From Pseudoxanthomonas sp. z9 (GTDB taxonomy: Bacteria > Pseudomonadota > Gammaproteobacteria > Xanthomonadales > Xanthomonadaceae): a stretch of DNA of 64,000 bases. Where the stretch lies: positions 30,630-94,629 of the forward strand of contig NZ_VFID01000013.1 of assembly GCF_006542425.1 (NCBI RefSeq), in the 5' to 3' direction. Of the stretch, positions 37,347 through 50,202 are shown one piece after another. The position numbers and the translations under genes were made by a program. Numbering within the stretch: the stretch's first letter is position 1; every line of letters starts with the position of its first letter. The notes beneath the pieces are model-generated. The model was not told the DNA's origin, ran no database searches, and was given only the letters and a program-made list of their open reading frames with translations.

Positions 37347-38969
37347 TCAGGCGGGCAGCAGCGCATGCGGGCCGGGCAGGGTGATGCGGAAGCAACTGCC
37401 GCCGCCGGGAACCGGGACGTACTCCAGGGTGGCCTGGTTGGCCCGGCACAGCTCGCGGGCGATGTACAGGCCCAGGCCGGTGCCGTGCTCGGAGGTGGTG
37501 AAGAACGGCCGGAACAGCTGCGCGGCCACCGCTTCGGGAATGCCGGGACCCCGGTCCATGACGTCGATCATCGGGCGGTGGTCGGCCTGGAACACCCGCA
37601 CCCGCACCCGCGCCGACTCGCCCGGCAGGCGCCCGTAGTTCATCGCGTTCTGCACCAGCACGGTCACGATCTGCTGGAGATGGCGTTGATCGACCAGGGC
37701 CGGGACCGGGCGTGGGCCGATCACCGCCTCCAGGGTATCGGTCTCGATCGACAGCGATTGCTGGTACTCGTCGATGAAGCGGCGGACGAAGGTATTGAGG
37801 TCCAGGTGCTCCGGGCTGGCGCGCTCGCGCCGGGCCAGGCCCAGCACGCTCTCGACGATGCCGTTGGTGCGCTGGCACTGCTGGTGGATGATCTGCAGCA
37901 GGCGGCGGTCGCCGTCGATGATCTGGCGGGATTCTTCCAGCAGCTGCACCGCGTAGTTGATGGCCGCCAGCGGGTTGCGGATCTCGTGGGCCAGGCTGGC
38001 CGAGAAGCGGCCCAGCGCGGCCAGGGTCAGCGATTCGGCGCGGCGCGAGACCACGGTGGCGTCGTCCAGGAAGATCAGCGAGGTCTCGCTGTCGGCCAGC
38101 AGGCGGGCGAAGCGCGGCTGCACCTCGGGCTGGTCGGGCGACAACTGCATGGGGGTGTCGTCGGCCTGCCAGCCGTTGCGCCAGCGCTGCAGGCGGCGGG
38201 CCAGCTCCGGCGCGGTGTGGGTGAGCAGGACGCCAACGCCGTCGCTGGCACCCTCGCCACCCTCGCCGTCGCCGAGCAGCAGGCTGGCGGCCTCGTTGGC
38301 CAGCTTGATGTGGTTGTCCGCGTCCACCACCAGCACGCCGGTGCGCATGCGGCGGATGATCAGTTCGTTGATTTCGACCAGGTTGGCGACCTCGGCGCCG
38401 CGCTGATCCGCCAGCGCCTCGCTGCGGCGCGCGCGCTGGCCGGCCTGGTGGGCCAGGTAGCCGACGGCCAGGTAGCTGATGGCGAACATCACCACCTCGG
38501 CGATCGAGCGGTCGGTGCCGCCGTCGTGGAAGAAGGTCCAGCCGTACTCGGCGAACAGCATGGCCACGGTCAGGCCGATCATCGCCAGCGCCCAGTTGCG
38601 CGAGGGCAGCAGCAGCACCCCGGCGGCGACGTTGAACAGCAGCATCATCGCGACCCCGGCGGTGGTCGCCGGCAGGGCATGGGTGATGACCGCGGCCGCG
38701 ACGATGTCCACGGCCAGGCCGACGACCACGGTGAGGGTCATCCAGCGGGGACTGCGCACCAGCAGCAGCAGGACCGAGGCGGCCAGGTAGCCGACCGTGA
38801 CCCCCAGTCCCAATTGCGGGTGGCGCTGGGAACCCAGCAGGTCCGAAAGCGGGCTGAACACCAGCCCGGCCAGGATCGCCGCTTCCAGCGTCCGGTACAG
38901 GGCGAAGAAATACAGTTCGCGCCGCGGGGCGGATTCGATGCGTCCCAGGATCGAATGGCTTTGCGGCAA
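37347..38969 (-). CDS. pilS: Sensor histidine kinase PilS
   Basis: About 540 aa. Six membrane segments in the N-terminal 190 residues, a PAS-like region (LVEINELIIRRMRTGVLVVDADNHI), the H-box SLAHEIRNPLAAI and an HATPase domain (VLVQNAMNYGR, DRGPGIPEAVA, GTGLGLYIARELC). In Pseudomonas PilS senses pilin in the membrane and controls PilR. The start is uncertain: no ATG lies near the conserved N-terminus, so a TTG at 38969 with GGGGGAG about 6 bases upstream is chosen; an ATG at 39059 would add 30 residues of unlikely sequence overlapping the sucC promoter. Confidence 0.9.
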   Translation of the reverse strand: MPQSHSILGRIESAPRRELYFFALYRTLEAAILAGLVFSPLSDLLGSQRHPQLGLGVTVGYLAASVLLLLVRSPRWMTLTVVVGLAVDIVAAAVITHALPATTAGVAMMLLFNVAAGVLLLPSRNWALAMIGLTVAMLFAEYGWTFFHDGGTDRSIAEVVMFAISYLAVGYLAHQAGQRARRSEALADQRGAEVANLVEINELIIRRMRTGVLVVDADNHIKLANEAASLLLGDGEGGEGASDGVGVLLTHTAPELARRLQRWRNGWQADDTPMQLSPDQPEVQPRFARLLADSETSLIFLDDATVVSRRAESLTLAALGRFSASLAHEIRNPLAAINYAVQLLEESRQIIDGDRRLLQIIHQQCQRTNGIVESVLGLARRERASPEHLDLNTFVRRFIDEYQQSLSIETDTLEAVIGPRPVPALVDQRHLQQIVTVLVQNAMNYGRLPGESARVRVRVFQADHRPMIDVMDRGPGIPEAVAAQLFRPFFTTSEHGTGLGLYIARELCRANQATLEYVPVPGGGSCFRITLPGPHALLPA

Positions 38970-39031
38970 GCGCGGACTCCCCCCGTCGGCGATGGCATCA
39001 GTATAGGCAGGCCGGGCCCAGGAGGCTGATT

Positions 39032-39060
39032 TTGCGCCGTCCGGCCCGCTGGGCGACAAT
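39032..39060 (+). promoter_or_regulatory. Probable sigma-70 promoter of sucCD
   Basis: TTGCGC at 39032-39037, a 17-base spacer and GACAAT at 39055-39060. The start would lie about 93 bases before the sucC ATG. No other promoter-like pair of comparable quality is visible in the gap from pilS. Confidence 0.45.
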
Positions 39061-39159
39061 AGGGGGCTGGCTGGCGCCCGCCGGGCGGCCTTCGCACGTC
39101 CAAACGCGCTTTTCCGGGACGTCCGGCCTCGCTTACCTGTTCCCTACCCACGGTGACGC

Positions 39160-40326
<1,167 letters not shown>

Positions 40327-40352
40327 CCCCACGACGAGACTAGGAATAATTC

Positions 40353-41225
40353 ATGAGCGTTTTGGTCAACAAGAACACCAAGGTCCTCGTCCAGGGCTTC
40401 ACCGGCCAGCAGGGCACCTTCCACGCGACCCAGATGGTCGAGTACGGCACCCAGGTGGTGGGCGGCGTGACCCCCGGCAAGGGCGGCACCACCCACATCG
40501 ACCTGCCGGTCTACAACACGATGCGTGACGCGGTGCAGGACACCGGCGCCGACGCCTCGGTCATCTACGTGCCGCCGCCGTTCGCGGCCGACGCGATCCT
40601 GGAAGCGGCCGACGCCGGCATCAAGGTGATCGTGGCGATCACGGAAGGCATTCCGGTGCTGGACATGCTGCGGGTCAAGAACACCCTGAAGGGCTACCCG
40701 GGCGTCACCCTGATCGGCCCGAACTGCCCTGGCATCATCACCCCGGGCGAGTGCAAGATCGGCATCATGCCGGGCCACATCCACCAGCCGGGCAAGATCG
40801 GCATCGTCTCGCGTTCGGGCACGCTGACCTATGAAGCGGTCAAGCAGACCACCGACGTGGGCCTGGGCCAGAGCACCTGCATCGGCATCGGCGGCGATCC
40901 GATCAACGGCCTGAACTTCGTCGAGGCGCTGACCCTGTTCAACAACGATCCGCAGACCGAAGGCATCATCATGGTCGGCGAAATCGGTGGTTCGGCCGAG
41001 GAAGAAGGCGCCGAGTACATCGCCAAGCACGTCAAGAAGCCGGTCGTCGGCTTCATCGCCGGCGCCTCGGCCCCGGCCGGCAAGCGCATGGGCCACGCCG
41101 GCGCCATCGCTTCCGGCGGCAAGGGCACGGCGGAAGGCAAGTTCGCGGCGATGGAAGCCGCGGGCGTGACCACGGTCCGCTCGCCGGGCGATCTGGGCGC
41201 GGCGATTGCCGCCCGCCTGAAGTAA
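40353..41225 (+). CDS. sucD: Succinyl-CoA synthetase alpha subunit SucD
   Basis: 290-aa CoA-binding subunit that carries the phosphohistidine. [12 protein letters not shown] binds Co[21 protein letters not shown] and [11 protein letters not shown] are signatures. [17 protein letters not shown] near residue 245 contains the active-site His that is phosphorylated. Operon partner of sucC. A clear terminator lies 28 bases after the stop. Confidence 0.97.
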   Translation: MSVLVNKNTKVLVQGFTGQQGTFHATQMVEYGTQVVGGVTPGKGGTTHIDLPVYNTMRDAVQDTGADASVIYVPPPFAADAILEAADAGIKVIVAITEGIPVLDMLRVKNTLKGYPGVTLIGPNCPGIITPGECKIGIMPGHIHQPGKIGIVSRSGTLTYEAVKQTTDVGLGQSTCIGIGGDPINGLNFVEALTLFNNDPQTEGIIMVGEIGGSAEEEGAEYIAKHVKKPVVGFIAGASAPAGKRMGHAGAIASGGKGTAEGKFAAMEAAGVTTVRSPGDLGAAIAARLK

Positions 41226-41253
41226 GTCGTTTCCGCGTTTTGCGGAATGGACG

Positions 41254-41283
41254 AAAGGCCGCCTTCGGGCGGCCTTTTGTTTT
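41254..41283 (+). terminator. Intrinsic terminator of sucCD
   Basis: AAAGGCCGCC (41254-41263) pairs with GGCGGCCTTT (41268-41277) around a TTCG tetraloop, followed by TTTTGTTTT. A textbook Rho-independent terminator. Confidence 0.93.
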
Positions 41284-41304
41284 GGGTGGGTTGGATGGCT
41301 TCGG

Positions 41305-41543
41305 CTTGCCCCCACCCCGGCCCTCCCCCGCGAGCGGGGGAGGGGGCTTGAGAAGTCGAGCATTCCCGCGGGTGGGCAGGAGGGTTGAGGCGCTCCCGCG
41401 TGGGCGGGGAGGAGGTTAGGGGGATCGAGCGCGCACGGATGGGGTGGGTACTCCAACGAATTGTCCTGATTTGTCGATTGGCAGTCGGGCGCGGCTTCTG
41501 GCCCCTTCCCCCGCTTGCGGGGGAAGGTTGGGATGGGGGCAAG
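41305..41543. repeat. REP-like inverted doublet (family A) upstream of the DUF559 gene
   Basis: A reverse copy (41305-41350, GCCCCCACCCCGGCCCTCCC start and a CCTCCCCCGC/GCGGGGGAGG hairpin) faces a forward copy (41503-41543, CCTTCCCCCGC/GCGGGGGAAGG hairpin ending in GGGGGCAAG). The 150 bases between show no gene, only a GGATCGAGCGC-like stretch. This is most of the 349-base gap after sucD. Confidence 0.8.
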
Positions 41544-41574
41544 ATGCCAACCCACCCAAGCACAGGACGTGCGC

Positions 41575-41958
41575 ATGCGACCGGGACAGAAGCGGAACAG
41601 GGCGCGCGAGCTTCGCAAGGACATGACACCGGCCGAACGCCGCCTCTGGACCATCCTGCAGCGACGCCAGCTCGAAGGCTTCCATTTCCGCCGGCAATGC
41701 CCCATCGGCCCCTACATCGCCGATTTCGCCTGCCTGGAGGCGCGATTGCTGATCGAAGTGGACGGCGGCCAGCACATGGATGCCGCGACGGATGTACGAC
41801 GGGACACCTTCCTGCGCGAGGAGGGCTTCCAGGTCCTGCGCTTCTGGAATAATGAGGTGATGACGAACCTCGAAGGTGTTCGCGCGCTGATCGTTTCGCG
41901 GCTGCCGGGCACCGCCCACGTCCCGCTTTCCCGCGCAGCGGTGAAGGCTCGAACCTGA
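41575..41958 (+). CDS. DUF559 domain protein (Vsr/endonuclease-like fold)
   Basis: 127 aa. RELRKDMTPAERRLWTILQRRQLEGFHFRRQCPIGPYIADFACLEARLLIEVDGGQH matches DUF559, a PD-(D/E)XK-like fold related to Vsr; the likely metal-site residues are the Asp of ADFAC, the Glu of IEVDGG and the Gln that follows. The C-terminal part FLREEGFQVLRFWNNEVMTNLEGV is equally typical. Biological role unknown. The ATG at 41575 is preferred; the frame extends back into the flanking REP copy. Ends 8 bases before nadE, but has no partner methylase. Confidence 0.8.
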   Translation: MRPGQKRNRARELRKDMTPAERRLWTILQRRQLEGFHFRRQCPIGPYIADFACLEARLLIEVDGGQHMDAATDVRRDTFLREEGFQVLRFWNNEVMTNLEGVRALIVSRLPGTAHVPLSRAAVKART

Positions 41959-41966
41959 AGACCGAC

Positions 41967-43604
41967 ATGTCCCAGACCCTCCGCATCGCCCTGGCCCAGT
42001 TCGATTTCCCCGTGGGCGACGTCGCCCGGAATGCCGAGCGCATCGCCGCGCAGATCGCCGAGGCGCGTGACGAGTACGGCGCGGATATCGTGCTGTTCCC
42101 GGAATTGGCCATCAGCGGCTATCCGCCGGAAGACCTGCTGCTGCGGCCGCGTTTCCTGGCCGATTGCGAGACCGCGCTGCGCCAGCTGGCCGCCACCACC
42201 CACGGTATCGTCGCGGTGGTCGGCTGGCCCGAATCGGCCGGCAGCGTGGTCTACAACTCGGCCAGCGTGCTGCGTGACGGCCATCTGGAAGCGACCTACC
42301 GCAAGCGCGAGCTGCCGAACTACGCGGTATTCGACGAGCGCCGTTATTTCGACGTGGATCCGAACGGCGAGACCTGCGTGTTCGAGGTCAAGGGCGTGCC
42401 GGTCGGGCTGATCATCTGCGAAGACCTGTGGTTTCCCGAACCGCTGGCCGCGACCGCGCGCGCCGGGGCGTCGATGGCGCTGGTGCCCAATGCTTCGCCC
42501 TACGATCGCGACAAACATGCCCAGCGCGACGCGCTGCTGGCCGAGCGCACCCGCGATACCGGCCTGGCGCTGGCCTATCTGAACGTGGTCGGCGGGCAGG
42601 ATGCGCTGGTGTTCGATGGCGCTTCCGTGGTGGCCGACGGCGACGGCACCGTGCATCCGGCTGCGGCGGCGTTCACCGATCAATGGCTGGTGGTGGACTA
42701 CGACCCGGCCGGACGCCGCTTCAGCCCGGTGCAGTGGATGGACGATGGCGACGAGAGCCGCGACGCGCTGGCCTGGCGCGCGATCGTGCGCGGACTGCGC
42801 GATTACTGCGGCAAGAACGGCTTCCAGAAGGTCTGGCTGGGCCTGTCCGGCGGCATCGACTCGGCACTGGTGCTGGCGCTGGCGGTGGACGCGCTGGGGG
42901 CGGAGAACGTCACCGCCGTGCGTTTGCCGTCGCGCTACACCGCCGGGCTGTCCAACGACCTGGCGGCCGAGCAGTGCCAGGCGCTGGGCGTGCGGCTGGA
43001 GACGATTCCGATCGAGGCGCCGTTCAAGGGGTTCCTGGAAACACTGGGGCCGTTGTTCGCTGATACTCCGGCCGACACCACCGAGGAAAACCTGCAGTCG
43101 CGCAGCCGCGGCGTGATCATGATGGCGCTGAGCAACAAGTTCGGCGGCCTGCTGCTGACCACCGGCAACAAGAGCGAATACGCGGTCGGCTACGCGACCA
43201 TCTATGGCGACATGTGCGGCGGCTACGCGCCGATCAAGGATCTCTACAAGACGGAGGTGTTTTCGCTGGCGCGCTGGCGCAATACGGTCGGCGGTGCACC
43301 GGTGATCCCGCCGGCCGTCATCAGCCGTCCGCCGTCGGCGGAGCTGCGCGAAAACCAGACCGACCAGGATTCGTTGCCGCCCTACGACGTGCTGGATGCG
43401 ATCCTGTTCCGCTACGTGGATCTGGAACAGTCGCGCGACGAGATCGTCGCCGCCGGTTTCGACGCCGCCACCGTGGACCGGATGCTGCGGCTGGTCCGCA
43501 TCAACGAGTGGAAGCGCCACCAGGCCGCGCCGGGGCCGAAGATCTCGCGCCGTGCGTTCGGCCGCGAACGGCGGTATCCGATCACCAACAAGTACGGTAG
43601 TTGA
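41967..43604 (+). CDS. nadE: Glutamine-dependent NAD+ synthase NadE
   Basis: 545 aa, two domains. The N-terminal nitrilase-like glutaminase (1-260) has the catalytic triad E46 (FPELAISGY), K113 (YRKRELPNY) and C151 (IICEDLWFP). The C-terminal synthetase (about 280-545) has the PP-loop LSGGIDSALVLAL near residue 294 and GNKSEYAVGYATIYGDMCGGYAPIKDLYKT. It converts nicotinic acid adenine dinucleotide to NAD+ with ATP and glutamine. Follows the DUF559 gene closely but a functional link is unlikely. Confidence 0.96.
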   Translation: MSQTLRIALAQFDFPVGDVARNAERIAAQIAEARDEYGADIVLFPELAISGYPPEDLLLRPRFLADCETALRQLAATTHGIVAVVGWPESAGSVVYNSASVLRDGHLEATYRKRELPNYAVFDERRYFDVDPNGETCVFEVKGVPVGLIICEDLWFPEPLAATARAGASMALVPNASPYDRDKHAQRDALLAERTRDTGLALAYLNVVGGQDALVFDGASVVADGDGTVHPAAAAFTDQWLVVDYDPAGRRFSPVQWMDDGDESRDALAWRAIVRGLRDYCGKNGFQKVWLGLSGGIDSALVLALAVDALGAENVTAVRLPSRYTAGLSNDLAAEQCQALGVRLETIPIEAPFKGFLETLGPLFADTPADTTEENLQSRSRGVIMMALSNKFGGLLLTTGNKSEYAVGYATIYGDMCGGYAPIKDLYKTEVFSLARWRNTVGGAPVIPPAVISRPPSAELRENQTDQDSLPPYDVLDAILFRYVDLEQSRDEIVAAGFDAATVDRMLRLVRINEWKRHQAAPGPKISRRAFGRERRYPITNKYGS

Positions 43605-43639
43605 GGGGCGGGACTGTATTGGAGTTGGCTGGCTTTGGT

Positions 43640-43768
43640 TTGCCCCCACCCCAGCCCTCCCCCGCAGGCGGGGGAGGGAGCCAAGCATTCATCGGGCGGG
43701 GGAGGGAGCCAGGCGCTTTGTGCTTCTGCCCCTTCCCCCGCTTGCGGGGGAAGGTTGGGATGGGGGCG
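43640..43768. repeat. REP-like inverted doublet (family A) after nadE
   Basis: Reverse copy 43640-43680 and forward copy 43729-43768 with the same hairpin arms as elsewhere, about 50 bases apart. The spacer contains a partial extra arm (GGGCGGGGGAGGGAGCC). It sits between nadE and the terminator shared with bamD. Confidence 0.8.
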
Positions 43769-43788
43769 CTTTTCAAAAAACGCCCAAC

Positions 43789-43815
43789 AAAAAAAGGGCC
43801 TTGCGGCCCTTTTTT
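43789..43815. terminator. Bidirectional terminator between nadE and bamD
   Basis: AAAAAAGGGCC and GGCCCTTTTTT pair around a TTGC loop. A-run on one side and T-run on the other suit both the plus-strand nadE and the minus-strand bamD transcripts, which converge here. Confidence 0.9.
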
Positions 43816-43834
43816 CATGCGCGATACGCGCGGC

Positions 43835-44713
43835 TCAGTCCTTCTTGCGGACGGCGGCGCCGCTGGCCGGCGATTTCTCGCCCGCGAACGGGTTGAGCTT
43901 GCGGATCGCCCAGGGGTACTTGGGCCACTCGCCGGTCAGCCAGGGGTGCTGCGGTTCGTTCAACTGCAGCACGCGGCGGGCGTCATCGGCCAGGGACTTG
44001 TTGCCCAGCTGGGTGTAGGCCTCGCCGAGCACGGCCACGGCGTCGTACTGGTACTCGCTCTGCGGATAGGTTTCCAGCAGGTAGCGGGCGCGGGTGGCGG
44101 CGGAAATCCAGGCGTCGCGGCGCAGGTAGTACAGCGCGGTGTCCATTTCGTGGCGGGCGAACTGGTTGCGCAGGTAGACCATGCGCTGGCGCGCGTCGGC
44201 CGCATAGCGGCTGTTCGGGTAGCGCTCGGCGACGATGCTGAAATCGTTGTAGCCCTGCATCGGCGTGGACAGGTCGCGGCGGCTGGCATCCAGCTTCCAC
44301 ACCCGCTGCAGGAACACCGCGTCGCGGGTCGAGTTGGACAGGCCGCGCAGGTAATACATGTACGGCACGTTGCGGTGGGTCGGATAGGTGCGCAGGAACT
44401 TGTCGATCGAGGAGACCGCGTCGTCCAGCTTGCCGGCCTTGTACTGGGCGTAGGCCGATTCCATCAGCGCCTGCTCGGTGTACGGGCCGTACGGATACTG
44501 GGCCACCAGCGCGCGGAAGTTGGTCTGGGCGCGTTCCCAGTTCTCGTTCATCATCGCCTGGTGGGCGGTCTCGTACATCTGCTCGACCGGCTGGACTTCC
44601 ACTTCCTTCTTGCGCTTGAACATGCCGCAGCCGGTACCGGTGGCGACGATGACGAGCAACAGCAGGCCGGTGCGGGCGACGGCGGTGAAACGGGTGGAAG
44701 CACGCTGGGTCAT
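43835..44713 (-). CDS. bamD: Outer membrane protein assembly factor BamD (lipoprotein)
   Basis: 292-aa lipoprotein with TPR repeats, the essential BamA partner in beta-barrel insertion. The signal peptide LLLLVIVATGTGC ends in a lipobox Cys. VEQMYETAHQAMMNENWERAQTNFRALVAQYPYGPY and the following TPR helices are characteristic, with NVPYMYYLRGLS and RYPNSRYAADARQRM. The C-terminal tail (KLNPFAGEKSP) is a short variable extension. The start MTQRASTRF is chosen for the signal peptide; the frame extends further upstream only as antisense of rluD. Confidence 0.94.
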   Translation of the reverse strand: MTQRASTRFTAVARTGLLLLVIVATGTGCGMFKRKKEVEVQPVEQMYETAHQAMMNENWERAQTNFRALVAQYPYGPYTEQALMESAYAQYKAGKLDDAVSSIDKFLRTYPTHRNVPYMYYLRGLSNSTRDAVFLQRVWKLDASRRDLSTPMQGYNDFSIVAERYPNSRYAADARQRMVYLRNQFARHEMDTALYYLRRDAWISAATRARYLLETYPQSEYQYDAVAVLGEAYTQLGNKSLADDARRVLQLNEPQHPWLTGEWPKYPWAIRKLNPFAGEKSPASGAAVRKKD

Positions 44714-44822
44714 GGGCTGGCGGCAATGCCGCGGCAGGGAAACAGGCTGTCGATGATAGCCTAGGCGGTGCCCAAGCCATGAACAATCGGCGAACATCCC
44801 CGGTTTCCGCCGCCCCACCCCG

Positions 44823-45797
44823 ATGACCGATACCCTGCCTCCCGAGGCGCCGCGCACCGCGCGGGTGCCTGAATCCGCTGCCGGACGCCGTTTCGACGCC
44901 GTGCTGGCCGAGCTTTTCCCCGAATTCTCCCGTTCCCGACTGGCCGAGTGGATCAAGTCCGGCGACGCCCGCCTGGACGGCCAGGCGGTCAGGCCGCGCG
45001 ACCCGGTGCGCGGTGGCGAACTGGCCAGCCTGGCCGTGGTGCTGGAAACCCAGACCCACGCCGAGCCCGAAGACATCCCGCTGGACATCCTTTACGAGGA
45101 CGAGCACGTGTTCGTCCTGGACAAGCCGGCCGGACTGGTGGTCCACCCCGGCGCGGGCAACCCGACCGGCACCCTGGTCAACGCGCTGCTGCACCGGGAT
45201 GCGTCGCTGCACACCCTGCCGCGCGCCGGCATCGTCCATCGCCTGGACAAGGACACGTCCGGGGTCATGGTGGTGGCGCGTACCCTGCCGGCGCAGACCG
45301 CGCTGGTTGAACAGCTCTCCTCGCGCGAAGTGCACCGCCAGTACCTGGCGGTGGTGGTCGGCGCGATGGTGTCCGGCGGCACCGCCAACGCGCCGATCGA
45401 CCGCCACCCGCGCGATCGCCTGAAGATGGCGGTGCGCGACGACGGCCGCGACGCGGTCACCCATTACCGCCTGCGCGAGCGCTTCCGCGCCCACACCGCG
45501 CTGGAGTGCCGGCTGGAAACCGGCCGCACCCACCAGATCCGTGTGCATATGGCGCATATCCGCTATCCCATCGTCGGCGATCCGCTGTACGGCGGACCGC
45601 TGAAGCTGCCCAAGGGTGCCAGCGAGGAACTGGTGGCGACGCTGCGCGGCTTCCGCCGCCAGGCGCTGCATGCCGAGACGCTGGAATTCCGCCATCCGGT
45701 CAGCGGCGAACCGATCCGGGTCTCCGCGCCGGTGCCGGCGGACATGCTGGAGCTGATGGCCGCGCTGCGCGCCGATACCGAGGCGCAGCGCGGATGA
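44823..45797 (+). CDS. rluD: 23S rRNA pseudouridine synthase RluD
   Basis: 324 aa. An N-terminal S4 domain (about residues 17-75, [22 protein letters not shown]) and the RluA-family catalytic domain with HRLDKDTSG near residue 139 holding the catalytic Asp, and [16 protein letters not shown]. It modifies helix 69 of 23S rRNA (positions 1911, 1915, 1917 in E. coli). It diverges from bamD, as in E. coli and Xanthomonas, and overlaps pgeF by 4 bases. Confidence 0.95.
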   Translation: MTDTLPPEAPRTARVPESAAGRRFDAVLAELFPEFSRSRLAEWIKSGDARLDGQAVRPRDPVRGGELASLAVVLETQTHAEPEDIPLDILYEDEHVFVLDKPAGLVVHPGAGNPTGTLVNALLHRDASLHTLPRAGIVHRLDKDTSGVMVVARTLPAQTALVEQLSSREVHRQYLAVVVGAMVSGGTANAPIDRHPRDRLKMAVRDDGRDAVTHYRLRERFRAHTALECRLETGRTHQIRVHMAHIRYPIVGDPLYGGPLKLPKGASEELVATLRGFRRQALHAETLEFRHPVSGEPIRVSAPVPADMLELMAALRADTEAQRG

Positions 45798-46546
45798 GCG
45801 CGATCCTTCCGGCCGACTGGCCGGCACCGCCCGACGTGCGCGCGTTCACCACGCTGCGCCATGGCGCGGGTCGCTCGCGGGCGCCGTTCGACAGCTTCAA
45901 TCTCGGTACCCGCTACGGCCAGTACCGCGATGATCCGGCGGTGGTGGAAGCCAACCGGGCGGAACTGGTCGAGCGGTTCGGATTGCCTTCGCCGCCACGC
46001 TGGCTGCACCAGGTCCACGGGACCGGCGTGGTGCGGTTCGGGCAGGAAGCGGCGGGGGACGAGCCGGACGGCGACGCCGCCGTCACCGCCGAGCCCGGCG
46101 TGGTCCTGGCCATCCTCACCGCCGATTGCCTGCCGGTGGTGTTCGCCAGCGATGACGGTCGGGCCGTGGGCGCGGCCCACGCCGGCTGGCGCGGGCTGGC
46201 CGGCGGCGTGCTGGAGCGGACGGTGGAAAACATGCGGGTGGCGCCGGAACGGCTGCTGGCCTGGCTGGGTCCCGCCGCGGGACCACAGGCCTACGAGATC
46301 GGCGAGGAAGTGCATGACGCTTTCGTCGGCGCGGACCCGCGCGCCGCGTCCGCATTCGTGCCCACCCGTGCCGGCCACTGGCGCGTGGATCTGTACGCGC
46401 TGGCGCGGTTCCGGCTGGACGATGCGGGCGTGACGCGGGTCCATGGCGGCGGCCTGTGCACGATCACCGACGCGCAGCGGTTCTATTCGCATCGCCGCGA
46501 CGCGCAGACCGGGCGGATGGCGACCCTGGTATGGATGCAGCCGTAA
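45794..46546 (+). CDS. pgeF: Peptidoglycan editing factor PgeF / YfiH multicopper-like protein
   Basis: 250-aa DUF152 protein. The family's metal-binding triad is present: H75 (LHQVHG), C112 (TADCLPVVF) and H129 (AAHAGWRG). E. coli YfiH/PgeF prevents L-Ser misincorporation into peptidoglycan stem peptides; other members show purine nucleoside activity. The ATGA overlap with rluD indicates coupling, and the rluD-pgeF order is widely conserved. Confidence 0.93.
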   Translation: MSAILPADWPAPPDVRAFTTLRHGAGRSRAPFDSFNLGTRYGQYRDDPAVVEANRAELVERFGLPSPPRWLHQVHGTGVVRFGQEAAGDEPDGDAAVTAEPGVVLAILTADCLPVVFASDDGRAVGAAHAGWRGLAGGVLERTVENMRVAPERLLAWLGPAAGPQAYEIGEEVHDAFVGADPRAASAFVPTRAGHWRVDLYALARFRLDDAGVTRVHGGGLCTITDAQRFYSHRRDAQTGRMATLVWMQP

Positions 46547-47085
46547 CGGCTGGCGCGGAAGCGGCCCGGCCCCTGTTCGCCCGGTTGCTGGGAGCGGATT
46601 TCGCGGCCCTGCCCGAGGTGGTGCGCCGATTGCATCTGCGCGCCGGCTCGGCGCGATACCTGGGCGAGGTCGACGTGCGCCGCGGCAGTGGCCTGTTGTC
46701 GCGGCTGTGCGCGGCGGCGACGCGGTTGCCGCCGGCGGGAAGTGGCGCCATCGCGGTCGATATCGACATCCGGCCGGATGCCGAACGCTGGATCCGCCAC
46801 GTGCGGGGGCACGCGATGGCCTCGCGGCTGTGGCGAGAAGACGGCCTGCTGTGCGAGCAACTGGGACTGGTGCGGTTCGGATTCCGCCTGCGCGTGCGCG
46901 ACGAGGGTATCGAATGGGCCGTGGAGCGCGTGCACGCGCTGGGCGTTCCGTTACCGGCGCGCTGGTTCAGCGGCGTCCGCGCGCGCGAGTCGGCGCAGGG
47001 CGAACGCTATGCGTTCGACGTGCAGGCCGCGTTGCCGGTGATTGGCTTGCTGGTGCATTACCGGGGTTGGCTGGATGTCGCCTGA
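46531..47085 (+). CDS. DUF4166 domain protein
   Basis: 184 aa, function unknown. ARLLGADFAALPEVVRRLHLRAGSARYLGEVDV and GLLSRLCAAATRLPPAG match the start of DUF4166, and LVRFGFRLRVRDEGIEWAVERVHALGVPLPARW its middle. No signal peptide or membrane segment. It overlaps pgeF by 16 bases and the DUF393 gene by 11 bases. In other bacteria DUF4166 is often linked to short-chain dehydrogenases or DUF393 genes. Confidence 0.75.
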   Translation: MDAAVTAGAEAARPLFARLLGADFAALPEVVRRLHLRAGSARYLGEVDVRRGSGLLSRLCAAATRLPPAGSGAIAVDIDIRPDAERWIRHVRGHAMASRLWREDGLLCEQLGLVRFGFRLRVRDEGIEWAVERVHALGVPLPARWFSGVRARESAQGERYAFDVQAALPVIGLLVHYRGWLDVA

Positions 47086-47506
47086 GGTGGACGTGGACAC
47101 GGGCGCCGATGCCGGCGAGGCCGTCGTCGTGTTCGACGGCACCTGCGTGCTCTGCAATGGCTGGGTGGATTTCCTGCTTCGCCATGATCGACGCCGCCGC
47201 TATCGATTCGCCGCGATGCAGGGAACCGCGGGACGCGCGCTGCTGGCGCGGCATGGCCTGGATCCGGACGACCCGGCGTCGTTCCTGTTGCTGGAAGACG
47301 CGCATGCGTGGACGGACACGGATGGCATCCGCCGCGTCCTGGCCGGACTGGGAGGCGTGTGGACGCTAGCGCACCTGATGGTGCTGGTGCCGCGCCGCCT
47401 GCGCGATGCGATCTACCGGAGGCTCGCGCTCAACCGCTATCGCTGGTTCGGCACCACCGCATGCCGGATTCCCGATGAAACCGAACGCATGCGCTTCCTG
47501 GATTGA
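47075..47506 (+). CDS. DCC-family thiol-disulfide oxidoreductase-like protein (DUF393)
   Basis: 143 aa. VVVFDGTCVLCNGWVDFLLRHD contains the DxxC-xxC signature (DGTCVLCN) that names the DCC family, with a thioredoxin-like CxxC. FAAMQGTAGRALL and the C-terminal RYRWFG complete the family pattern. Redox function is inferred from the motif. Start chosen at 47075, overlapping the DUF4166 stop. Confidence 0.85.
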   Translation: MSPEVDVDTGADAGEAVVVFDGTCVLCNGWVDFLLRHDRRRRYRFAAMQGTAGRALLARHGLDPDDPASFLLLEDAHAWTDTDGIRRVLAGLGGVWTLAHLMVLVPRRLRDAIYRRLALNRYRWFGTTACRIPDETERMRFLD

Positions 47507-47518
47507 GGATTCCCGGTT

Positions 47519-47615
47519 GTCGTCATTCCAGCGGAAGCTGGAATCCATGGGGTGTCCGATCGCGTGAGCGGCAGGCAGAAGCACAATGGGTCCCAGCGTT
47601 TGCTGGGACGACGGA
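47519..47615. repeat. Paired 20-bp hairpin repeat
   Basis: ATTCCAGC-GGAA-GCTGGAAT at 47525-47544 and GTCCCAGC-GTTT-GCTGGGAC at 47590-47609. The flanks CGTC...AATCCAT and TGGG...GACGAC are of the type of small dispersed repeats found in many proteobacterial genomes. Nothing else is seen between the DUF393 gene and the receptor. Confidence 0.7.
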
Positions 47616-47743
47616 AGGTCTTGTGGAACCTGGGCTGATCGGGCGGGCGCCCCATCCGCGACTCTGGCCAGCCAGCTTTCGTCGCGAACGTGCGGTTGCC
47701 GCGCGGTCCCGTTCCGCGGCGCCCGCCCGGTCAGTGCGGTGAA

Positions 47744-47768
47744 GCCTCCCGCGCCCGGCGCGGGAGGC
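47744..47768 (-). terminator. GC-rich hairpin after the TonB-dependent receptor
   Basis: GCCTCCCGCGC pairs with GCGCGGGAGGC over a 3-base loop, 8 bases after the receptor stop on the minus strand. There is no U-tract, so it may be an RNA-stabilising hairpin. Confidence 0.4.
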
Positions 47769-47775
47769 CTGTACT

Positions 47776-50202
<2,427 letters not shown>

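Noticed and set aside
38970..39059. ATG start for pilS at 39059
   Set aside because: The added 30 residues do not look like a PilS N-terminus and overlap the probable sucC promoter; a TTG with a strong ribosome site lies closer to the conserved part.
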